From DAOUMF01 sp034408935 (GTDB lineage Bacteria > Chloroflexota > Dehalococcoidia > SM23-28-2 > RBG-16-64-32), in assembly GCA_034408935.1 (NCBI GenBank), contig DAOUMV010000003.1, positions 1 to 64,000 on the forward strand: a stretch of DNA of 64,000 nt. The letters are read 5' to 3'. Both the position numbers and the translations under genes were made by a program. The notes below the pieces were generated by a model that worked only from the letters and a program-made list of their open reading frames with translations, was not told where the DNA came from and ran no database searches. Shown one piece after another: positions 57,569 through 64,000 of this stretch (position 1 is its first letter; the number at the start of each line of letters is the position of its first letter).

Positions 57569-59022
57569 ATAGGGTTCGTCATCGCCCACACCACCTCGCC
57601 GCGCTCCGGGCGGCCTCGGAAGCCTCGCAGCTCCGCCCGGACGTAGCTGCGGCCGGAGAGCTCAAGGGAGAAGGTGTGCACCACCTCTGGCCGGTCCAGC
57701 GGGATGATCTCCAGGGGGAGCCCGTCGCATACGAGCCAGAGGCGGCGCTCCATGCCGCCTGTGGTCGCGACCCGGAAGGAGACCTGCTGGCCCTCGGCGG
57801 CCTCCACCGTGTCCCCCATCATCTTCTCGAACTTACCGTCGCCGTCCTCGTCAGCCGTCAGGATGAGCTGCGCGCCGTTGGGATCGTCGTTGATGAATAC
57901 GTGGCCCCTGCGAATGCCCTCCAGGATGCTGTTTTCGGAGGGGGCGCCCTCGGTGTAGACCCAGGTGCAGGGGTTGCCGAGGCCGTGGGGGTGCATCGGC
58001 CGCTGGGGCGGAATGGAGTGGACGTCAGAGCCGCCCACGGCGATGACCCGCTCGCCCCGGCGCAGCATATCGTCCCAGCGCTCCAGTGACTCCCAGTTGT
58101 AGAAGCGCCAAGGGGCTTGCCAGACCTCCAAGCAGTGGTAGCCGTCCCATCCCTCGAATAGCCAGGGCGGGCCCACGCTCTTGGGGTGGTTGATGGAGAT
58201 GAGGCCGCCCTTCCGGAGGACCAGCCGCTGCACCGCCTGCATCGACTCGGCGTCGGCGCAGCGGAAGTCGATCCACTCGCGCAGGCCCCACACGTTGGCG
58301 TGGCCCAGATAGGTGGTCACCTCCTCGCCGGGGATGAGGGCGATGGGCTGGTGGGCGAGTCGTGCCAGCTCCTCGTAGTGGGTACTGGTGTTGTGGTCGG
58401 TCACGGCCAGGAAGTCCAGGCCGCGCCCGATGGCGCTGGCCACGATCTCGTCCACCGTGTTCAGGCCGTCGGAGTGGATCGTGTGGCAGTGAAGGTCCCC
58501 CTTCACCCAGCGCCCCGAGGCGCGCCCCGCCGAAGGTGGGATCCGGCCCTCGGCCTTGGCCTGCGTGGTCGTCTCGCCCTTCGCGGGGTCGCCCGGCGGC
58601 GGGTCGTGCTCGTCCACGGCCAAGCTCACCGTCACCTCGTAGCGGACGCCCTCTGGGTTCACCCGCCCGAAGCCCAGCAGTATCTGCCAGTCGCCTGGAA
58701 AGAGAGGGCCGCGAATGTAGCCGGGGGTCGCCTCGTGAAGGGCTATGAAGAACTCGCGCCGGGCGGCTCCGCTCCAGCCTCGGAAGCCGGCGCCATCCAG
58801 GAAATCGCGTCCGTGGGGATCGAAGGTGCCAATGTCGACGGTGTTGCCGGGCCCCATGTTGAAGGGCGCGGTCACCGGGTCCGAGAACTCGTAGGACACG
58901 TGCAGGCGGGAGGCGCCGGGCGGCACGGGTACGGGGAGGTAGACGTAGGGGCTGTGGCGGACGTCCTCCGGGGAGACGTGTCCTTCCAGATGCAGGCTCC
59001 GTTCCACGCGGGTCTCCTTCAC
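57544..59022 (-). CDS. CehA/McbA-type PHP domain metallohydrolase
   Basis: A 492-residue protein. The N-terminal 150 residues form a beta-rich accessory domain; the PHP domain begins at WVKGDLHCHTIHSDGLNTVD with the first metal motif. It continues with LDFLAVTDHNTSTHYEE, ALIPGEEVTTYLGHANVWG, INHPKSVGPPWLFEG and GGSDVHSI. CehA/McbA proteins cleave phosphoesters or carbamates. GTG 59022 lies in a 69-base divergent gap with nagA, which holds a minus-strand TATAAT (59063-59058). The mannosidase gene overlaps its end, so the two form an operon. Confidence 0.85.
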   Translation of the reverse strand: MKETRVERSLHLEGHVSPEDVRHSPYVYLPVPVPPGASRLHVSYEFSDPVTAPFNMGPGNTVDIGTFDPHGRDFLDGAGFRGWSGAARREFFIALHEATPGYIRGPLFPGDWQILLGFGRVNPEGVRYEVTVSLAVDEHDPPPGDPAKGETTTQAKAEGRIPPSAGRASGRWVKGDLHCHTIHSDGLNTVDEIVASAIGRGLDFLAVTDHNTSTHYEELARLAHQPIALIPGEEVTTYLGHANVWGLREWIDFRCADAESMQAVQRLVLRKGGLISINHPKSVGPPWLFEGWDGYHCLEVWQAPWRFYNWESLERWDDMLRRGERVIAVGGSDVHSIPPQRPMHPHGLGNPCTWVYTEGAPSENSILEGIRRGHVFINDDPNGAQLILTADEDGDGKFEKMMGDTVEAAEGQQVSFRVATTGGMERRLWLVCDGLPLEIIPLDRPEVVHTFSLELSGRSYVRAELRGFRGRPERGEVVWAMTNPIWLKTRSS

Positions 59023-59057
59023 GTGCGGTCGAGAGGCGGACTGGGCGACGCTCGTGT

Positions 59058-59063
59058 ATTATA
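59058..59063 (-). promoter_or_regulatory. -10 element of the PHP-mannosidase operon
   Basis: A perfect TATAAT in the divergent gap; the -35 at the usual distance is poor (TAGCCT). Confidence 0.4.
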
Positions 59064-59091
59064 GCCCTGCCTCCTGACATAGGCTACGCGT

Positions 59092-60264
59092 ATGATCACA
59101 GCCCTGACCGACGCCCGCATCCTTACGCCCGACGATGAGATCGGGCGGGGCACCGTCGTCATCGAGGATGGCCGCATACTGGAGGTGGGGGAGAGAGTGC
59201 GGCCGCCCCCGCAGGCGACGGTGACAGAGCTACCCGACACCACCCTGGTGCCGGGCTTAATCGATATTCACGTTCACGGCGGCGGCGGCTTCTCCCTGGC
59301 CACGCCAAACCCCGAGGAGATTCGCTCCTACGCCCGCTGGGTGGCTCCCAAGGGCGTCACGTCGTTCCTGGCCAGCGTTGTGGCGGACACGCCGGACGAG
59401 GGTGAGGCGTACCTGGGCACCGCCGCCCAGGCGGCGGGCCCGGTGGCGAACGGCGCTGAGTTCCTGGGCGTCCATCTGGAGGGGCCGTTCGTCAATCCCG
59501 TCCGTCGCGGTGCCCTTCCGGAAAGCTGGCTGCGGCCGCCGGACGTGGGGCTGCTCCGCCGGTTCATCGATGCGGCGGGAGGCCATCTGCGCATGATCAC
59601 CATGGCGCCGGAGTTGGCCGGCGCTCGCGTTGTTCTGGAGGAGGCGGCGGCCGCCGGCTGCGTCGTCGCCCTCGGTCACAGCGATGCTGGTTACGAGGAG
59701 GCGCGGGAGGCATTCGCTGCCGGGGCGCGGCACCTGACCCATGTCTTCAACGGCATGCGTTCATTTCATCATCGGGAGCCGGGGCTGTTGGGCGCGGCCC
59801 TGGAGTCGCACGCGGTCACCGTGGAGCTCATCGCCGACGGCGTGCACGTCCACCCGGCGGCGGCCCGCCTTGTGCTGGCCGCAAAGGAGGCTGCGAACGT
59901 GGCCCTGGTGACGGACGGCGTGGCGCTCGCCGGCCTCTCGAGGGGCACGTTCCGCACTGGCGGACGGGAAGCCCGCCTGGCACGGGGCCGCGTCACCCTC
60001 GCCGACGGCACCATCGCTGGTGGCGCGGCGACCATGGATGTCTTGGTCCGCAACGCCGTCGAGTGGGGCCTCGTCTCCCTGGCCGACGCCGTCCGAATGG
60101 CGTCTGCGGTGCCGGCGCGAATCCTCGGGATAGACGGCCGCAAGGGGCGCATCGCCCCCAGCTACGACGCTGATCTCGTGGCTCTGGATGAGGAGCTGGA
60201 GGTAGTGATGACCTGGGTTGGCGGGCAGATGCTCTACTCCCAGCCCAAGGGCCAGCAGGTCTAG
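59092..60264 (+). CDS. nagA: N-acetylglucosamine-6-phosphate deacetylase
   Basis: A 390-residue amidohydrolase that deacetylates GlcNAc-6-phosphate. Family marks are LIDIHVHGGGGFSL, GVHLEGPFVNPVRRGALP, ITMAPELAGA, ALGHSDAGYEEA, THVFNGMRSFHHREPGLLG and LVTDGVALAG. The length fits NagA (about 380-400). The start ATG 59092 has no strong ribosome site. It is divergent from the PHP and mannosidase genes, forming a carbohydrate cluster; nagB and the sugar transporter are not in the window. Confidence 0.92.
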   Translation: MITALTDARILTPDDEIGRGTVVIEDGRILEVGERVRPPPQATVTELPDTTLVPGLIDIHVHGGGGFSLATPNPEEIRSYARWVAPKGVTSFLASVVADTPDEGEAYLGTAAQAAGPVANGAEFLGVHLEGPFVNPVRRGALPESWLRPPDVGLLRRFIDAAGGHLRMITMAPELAGARVVLEEAAAAGCVVALGHSDAGYEEAREAFAAGARHLTHVFNGMRSFHHREPGLLGAALESHAVTVELIADGVHVHPAAARLVLAAKEAANVALVTDGVALAGLSRGTFRTGGREARLARGRVTLADGTIAGGAATMDVLVRNAVEWGLVSLADAVRMASAVPARILGIDGRKGRIAPSYDADLVALDEELEVVMTWVGGQMLYSQPKGQQV

Positions 60265-60475
60265 GCCCGCCCCCGCGGCAAAACGAACCTGCGAAGCATC
60301 CATCGCTCCTGTAACCACCTCCCGTAGGGCGCGTCTTACCTTATGAGAGAGGAGGATTCGGCTGGGGTTCAGCCTCTTTCCTGCTCCCCTGAACGGCGAG
60401 CCATCCGAGAGGTCAACGGCATGGATACCGCTCAGGAGGCAGCCGTGACGAAGGCAGGCGTAGTTAGGGTGGAGG
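60265..60475 (+). other. leader or intergenic stretch before the diguanylate cyclase gene
   Basis: About 210 bases without a supported gene. I see no known riboswitch; the c-di-GMP riboswitch core was looked for and not found. Confidence 0.35.
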
Positions 60476-61333
60476 ATGAGTGCAAAGATGCTGCCCAACG
60501 AGGAGATCGGATCTGAAGATGGTGTCGCCCGGGACGAGGCCGGGATCAATCGTGTCGTCTGGGCCAACCGCGGCATAACCTCTGTGTTGACCGCCGGGGT
60601 CGTGGCATTCATCGTTGTGACGCAGGCGGACCAACCCTGGCAGTACGTGGGCTACCCGCTCTTGGCCGCCCTGCCGCTGCTGTATGGCATCGTCTCTGCC
60701 CGCTACATCCGGCTCGCACACGTGGACCTGCTGCGCCGCTACCAGGCCCAACTCGTGCTGCGAACCATGGAGCTTGAGCAGGCGGCTGCCCACGACGAAC
60801 TTACCCACCTCTACAACCGCCGCTACTTCTACGAACGCTTTCAGGAGATGCTAGGACAGGCCCGGGCAGGCAAACAGTCCTTGGCCCTCGTCCTGATGGA
60901 CATCGATGGCCTGAAGAAGATCAACGACGAGTACGGTCATGCCGTCGGCGATATCGTGATCGCCAATCTAGCCAAGGTCATCGATAAGCACATTCGCACC
61001 AATGATGTTCCCACCCGCCTGGGCGGGGACGAGTTCGCCGTCCTCATGCCGGACACGGACAAGCGGGGTGCGTTTGCCCTGGCCCAGCGTCTCTGGGAGG
61101 AACTGGAGCAGGTCCCCATGTATGAGCATGAAGGCCTGGAGGTGATGCTCAACATCTCCATCGGCGTCTCGGGTTTCCCTTGGGGCGGCGAGGATGCGGA
61201 CGAGATGATGCACTGGGCTGACGCCGACATGTACGCCAACAAGGTCTCGCGGCGCCTGCCACGATCAAGGGCCTCCGAAGTGGAGCAGGTCCTGCCGGAC
61301 GAGGCGGGCCTGGGGGACTTCGACCGGATATAG
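60476..61333 (+). CDS. diguanylate cyclase (membrane GGDEF protein)
   Basis: A 285-residue protein making cyclic di-GMP. Two membrane spans (about 35-78: GITSVLTAGVVAFIVVTQA and YPLLAALPLLYGIVSARYI) precede a GGDEF domain. Key residues are DELTHLYNRRYF, LMDIDGLKKINDEYGHAVGD and RLGGDEFAVL. The inhibitory site RxxD (RTND) sits five residues before GGDEF, so product inhibition should work. The first ATG lies directly on the ribosome site; the ATG at 60488 may be the true start. The HD-GYP gene follows 16 bases after the stop. Confidence 0.92.
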   Translation: MSAKMLPNEEIGSEDGVARDEAGINRVVWANRGITSVLTAGVVAFIVVTQADQPWQYVGYPLLAALPLLYGIVSARYIRLAHVDLLRRYQAQLVLRTMELEQAAAHDELTHLYNRRYFYERFQEMLGQARAGKQSLALVLMDIDGLKKINDEYGHAVGDIVIANLAKVIDKHIRTNDVPTRLGGDEFAVLMPDTDKRGAFALAQRLWEELEQVPMYEHEGLEVMLNISIGVSGFPWGGEDADEMMHWADADMYANKVSRRLPRSRASEVEQVLPDEAGLGDFDRI

Positions 61334-61349
61334 AGTACGGACCGAGGAG

Positions 61350-62753
61350 ATGGCGAAACAGGCGACGATGCCTGAGATAACGAAGCGCGAGGGCGTCACC
61401 AGAACGGCAGCAGGCCGCCCGAAACTCACGTTCTTCGTGGAGTTTACCATCCTCTTTGGCTTTGTCACCTTGCTGTTGACTCTAGCTACCGGATTCCTTG
61501 TTGGAAGCTATCTGGGGAAGGATGTGAAGGAGGGGGCCATCGATGACGTCGTCGCTGAGGTGACGGAGGTTACGTCCACCAAGGCGGCGGGCCAGCTCCA
61601 AGGACAGGATCTCAGCGCTCCTCTGGCGGGAGACGCCCTGGAGCGGTTCGATCGGTTCGTCCAAGAAAGCGTGTTGAGCTCTCGGACGGTACGGGTGACC
61701 CTGTGGAACAGGGAGGGGACGATCGTCTATTCGTCACTACCGGCTATGGCGGGCGACACCTCACTGCTCGGTGGGCCAATTCAGGAGGCTCTGGCCGGTG
61801 ACACTGCCGCTGTGGTGCAGCCCGCTGACGGTGACGAACAGGGTGGAGTGGAGACCTCTCCGGTGATTCAGGTCTATGCTCCATTACGGTTGACCGAAGG
61901 TGGTGACATCGCGGGTGTTCTGGAAGTCTACCGGGACTATGGGCCTATCGCCTCTCAGATTGCGAAAGCCCAAAGGAGCGTGTACATAGCCACCGCGGCG
62001 ACCTTGGTGGTCCTGTACTTCCTCCTCCAGTTCCTGGTGAAGCGGCGCTCCAACCTAATCAGCCAGCAGCGACGGGCTCTGGAGAGGCAGGCCCAGGATC
62101 TGAAGGACAGCTATGAGTCCATCGTGGCCGTGCTCTGTGCTGCCCTGGACCTCCGCGATAACGTCACCTCCGGTCACGCCCAGCGGGTGTCAGAGCTGGC
62201 CTCGGTGGTGGCCTGGCAGATGGGCCTGCGCAAGGAAGAGGTGCGCCAGATCGAAAAAGCGGCGATCCTCCACGACATCGGCAAGATCGGCGTCGCCGAT
62301 GCCGTCCTCGCCAAGCCCGCCCCTCTCGACGACACCGAGTGGGCGGAGATGAGACGCCACCCGGAGCTGGGTTGCCGCATGCTCCAGGGGATCGACTTCC
62401 TCAAGGACGCGACGGAAATCGTTTACGCCCACCACGAGTACTACGACGGATCGGGCTACCCCCGCGGCCTGAAGGGAAACGAGATCCCCCTGGGCGCTCG
62501 CATCTTCGCTGTGGTCGATGCCTACGATGCCATGACTTCGTACCGCCCCTATCGCAAGGCGCGTCCCCACATCAAGGCGGTGGAGGAGATCGTGCGCAAC
62601 AGCGGCATCCAGTTCGACCCAGACGTGGTTCGGGCGTTTCTGGAGGCGGAGCGGCGAGGCCTCTTGGATGACGGGCATCGAGACGGCCGGCGGGGGCCGA
62701 AGGCTGACGCCGCTGAAGTTGAGGCGCCGACGGCCTCGCCTGCGGAAGACTAG
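61350..62753 (+). CDS. membrane HD-GYP cyclic di-GMP phosphodiesterase
   Basis: A 467-residue protein. Two spans (FVEFTILFGFVTLLLTLATG near 30-50 and SVYIATAATLVVLYFLLQFL near 210-230) flank an extracellular sensor domain of about 150 residues with a PDC/dCache-like pattern (VTLWNREGTIVYSSLP). The cytoplasmic part has a short coiled coil and an HD-GYP domain: LDLRDNVTSGHAQRV, ILHDIGKIGVADAVL, and the signature HHEYYDGSGYPRGLKGNEIP. All metal and GYP residues are present. It should hydrolyse the product of the GGDEF enzyme next to it. Confidence 0.93.
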   Translation: MAKQATMPEITKREGVTRTAAGRPKLTFFVEFTILFGFVTLLLTLATGFLVGSYLGKDVKEGAIDDVVAEVTEVTSTKAAGQLQGQDLSAPLAGDALERFDRFVQESVLSSRTVRVTLWNREGTIVYSSLPAMAGDTSLLGGPIQEALAGDTAAVVQPADGDEQGGVETSPVIQVYAPLRLTEGGDIAGVLEVYRDYGPIASQIAKAQRSVYIATAATLVVLYFLLQFLVKRRSNLISQQRRALERQAQDLKDSYESIVAVLCAALDLRDNVTSGHAQRVSELASVVAWQMGLRKEEVRQIEKAAILHDIGKIGVADAVLAKPAPLDDTEWAEMRRHPELGCRMLQGIDFLKDATEIVYAHHEYYDGSGYPRGLKGNEIPLGARIFAVVDAYDAMTSYRPYRKARPHIKAVEEIVRNSGIQFDPDVVRAFLEAERRGLLDDGHRDGRRGPKADAAEVEAPTASPAED

Positions 62754-62766
62754 CCGCGTCCCGCGC

Positions 62767-63600
62767 CTATACGTCGTCGGGGAGATCCGCCCCCAGCTCA
62801 CGGGCCCAGCGCTCCATATCACCGAAGCGCTGTCGCCGGAACTCCTCTGCTAAGGCCATGCCGTGCCGCTGTCCCACCCCAGCGGCCCACGTCCTGATCA
62901 TCGTCTCGATGACCGGCCGGTAGTCCTTCGGGTCGGCGTCCCGCAGGGGCGGGATGTCCAGGCCAGAGGCGGCGAGCTGCATCTGGAGCTCGGCCACCGT
63001 CAGCTCCATCTGGCTCGCGTGCTGGCACAGGGCCTCAATCTTGCGCTCCACATGGCCGGAGATATCCACGGCCTTGTTGGCGTCGTAGGGCACTTTGGCG
63101 AAGAAGTACTGCTCGCCCACGAAGTGGGGCTCGAACCCTTCGTCGCGGTGCTCGGGGTGGTAAAGGGGGAAGTGAGAGAAGCTGGCCGCCTCCATCGCCG
63201 CCCAGGCCACGGCCCGGTGGTCCTGATGGTTCTCGTAGGGCGCGAAGGGGTCCCAGATAAACAAGACATCCGGGCGGAAGCGGCGAATCGCCCGCATGCA
63301 GCGCTCCCGCAGCTCGTTGAGGGGGGTCTCGCTAAGGCGGCCGTCCTCATAGCCCAGGAACTCGATGTCGGGGTCAACGCCGAGCGCCTCCGCTCCCCGG
63401 CGGGCCTCCTCTTGCCGAGCCTCGGTGGTGAAGCGGGGGCTCCACTCCGGGTCGAGGGTGCCCCGCTCGTTGTTGGTGGCGATCACCTCGTGGACCTCGT
63501 ACCCCATATCGGCCATCCTGGCGATGGTGCCGCCGGCCATGAACTCCATGTCGTCGGCGTGGGCGACGATGACGAGGACGGTCTTGGTGGAGCCAGCCAT
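62767..63600 (-). CDS. PIG-L family N-acetylglucosaminyl deacetylase
   Basis: A 277-residue zinc deacetylase. The metal motif is AHADDMEF (residues 13-20), followed by GGTIARMADMGYEVHEVIAT and the second motif DPFAPYENHQDHRAVAW. Members remove acetyl groups from N-acetylglucosamine in mycothiol, bacillithiol, GPI or antibiotic precursors. No MshA-like glycosyltransferase gene is in the window, so thiol synthesis is not supported. The ceramidase-like gene lies 14 bases upstream on the same strand, so the two share a transcript. Confidence 0.9.
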   Translation of the reverse strand: MAGSTKTVLVIVAHADDMEFMAGGTIARMADMGYEVHEVIATNNERGTLDPEWSPRFTTEARQEEARRGAEALGVDPDIEFLGYEDGRLSETPLNELRERCMRAIRRFRPDVLFIWDPFAPYENHQDHRAVAWAAMEAASFSHFPLYHPEHRDEGFEPHFVGEQYFFAKVPYDANKAVDISGHVERKIEALCQHASQMELTVAELQMQLAASGLDIPPLRDADPKDYRPVIETMIRTWAAGVGQRHGMALAEEFRRQRFGDMERWARELGADLPDDV

Positions 63601-63614
63601 CAGCTACTCCTCTC

Positions 63615-64000
63615 CTATCCGCTGACCGATTGCAGCACCTCGCGCGCCGTCTCCCGCACGATGCCCTCCGCCTCTGGCGCGAAAAAGGTGACGCCCGCCT
63701 CGTAGCCGCCCTGGGCGTATGCCTCCGGCGGGGCCACGTAGCCGATGTAGTCGTTGGCGTAGCAGGCCGGGAGCAGGTCCGGGACGCCGCACCCGGCCCG
63801 GATCGCCTCCGCCGTCTCCACGAAGAACTCCCCGGGAAGGGCCAGCAGCGCCAGGGCTTCGCCGAGGTATAGAGCCTGCACTTCCGTGTGCTGGGTGGCC
63901 GCCGGGGGCTGGCGCCGCGCCCAGGCCCCCGCCCAGCGCTCGTTCTGGGTCCGCGTGAGCCGGGCCATAGCCTCGCGCCGCTCATTGCTGCCTTCGCCCA
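63615..64000 (-). CDS. neutral ceramidase-like protein, C-terminal part
   Basis: The last 128 residues of a gene that enters from the right edge; the frame stays open to base 64000. The sequence LALLALPGEFFVETAEAIRA, then ACYANDYIGYVAPPEAYAQG and GYEAGVTFFAPEAEGIVRET, matches the end of the catalytic domain of neutral/alkaline ceramidase-like proteins, including the conserved NDY-GYV and GGYE parts. The zinc-binding N-terminal part is outside the window. Bacterial homologues act on ceramide or on unknown amides. It precedes a PIG-L deacetylase gene. Confidence 0.6.
   Translation of the reverse strand, partial: GEGSNERREAMARLTRTQNERWAGAWARRQPPAATQHTEVQALYLGEALALLALPGEFFVETAEAIRAGCGVPDLLPACYANDYIGYVAPPEAYAQGGYEAGVTFFAPEAEGIVRETAREVLQSVSG

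Noticed and set aside
62767..63600. Mycothiol synthesis (MshB).
   Set aside because: No MshA, MshC or MshD-like gene in the window; PIG-L enzymes have many other substrates.

Overview
This window is about 65% G+C and densely coded (about 60 genes). It most resembles a chromosome segment of a Chloroflexota bacterium, probably Dehalococcoidia-like. That is inference from gene content: an F420-type LLM oxidoreductase, several adjacent acyl-CoA dehydrogenases, crotonyl-CoA carboxylase/reductase, dockerin-ended secreted repeat proteins, and many short dispersed palindromes. No rRNA, tRNA or CRISPR array was recognised. Promoters of TTGACA/TATAAT type are often easy to see.

Layout. 1-6704: start of an alpha/beta hydrolase, an M16 peptidase, a NYN-domain protein, two metallo-beta-lactamase-fold enzymes, a GNAT acetyltransferase and lysA. 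6722-8457: a stand-alone CHC2 zinc-finger protein coupled to holB. 8486-10943: a polyamine operon (speD, a deoxyhypusine-synthase-like gene, agmatinase). 11086-16316: DinB and PfkB genes, then the rpmH-rnpA-yidD-[PQQ lipoprotein]-yidC-jag block read leftward from a strong promoter at 16288-16316.

16321-24073 is a degraded prophage: an insertion-sequence-end-like remnant, a scaffold-like gene, three host-like genes on the opposite strand, then portal, tiny membrane gene, zinc/HTH protein, terminase and four small overlapping genes. Two promoters here share one layout, with a LexA-type box or its relic abutting the -10. Palindromic repeats have entered the terminase reading frame.

24110-36272: HIT protein, lipoprotein, TolB-like propeller, four acyl-CoA dehydrogenases, a 14-repeat RCC1/dockerin protein, and a dockerin protein frameshifted at a ten-G tract. 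36519-45889: Ccr, a radical SAM sulfatase maturase, a membrane protein with a possible caspase-like His/Cys pair, a CSLREA beta-helix surface protein, a Cys-type sulfatase and a ThDP enzyme. 45931-53447: a PQQ propeller lipoprotein, membrane proteins, a candidate small RNA with its own promoter and terminator, a geranylgeranyl-reductase-like flavoprotein, a fifth acyl-CoA dehydrogenase and an HD-domain gene fragment. 53442-64000: M20 amidohydrolase, GH38 alpha-mannosidase, PHP hydrolase, nagA, a GGDEF/HD-GYP pair, a PIG-L deacetylase and the end of a ceramidase-like gene.

How the genes work together. The polyamine genes, the protein-insertion block, the sulfatase with its maturase, the GGDEF/HD-GYP pair and the glycan-degradation run each read as a functional module. 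The least familiar module is the beta-helix surface protein with the adjacent caspase-like membrane protein (39367-42132).
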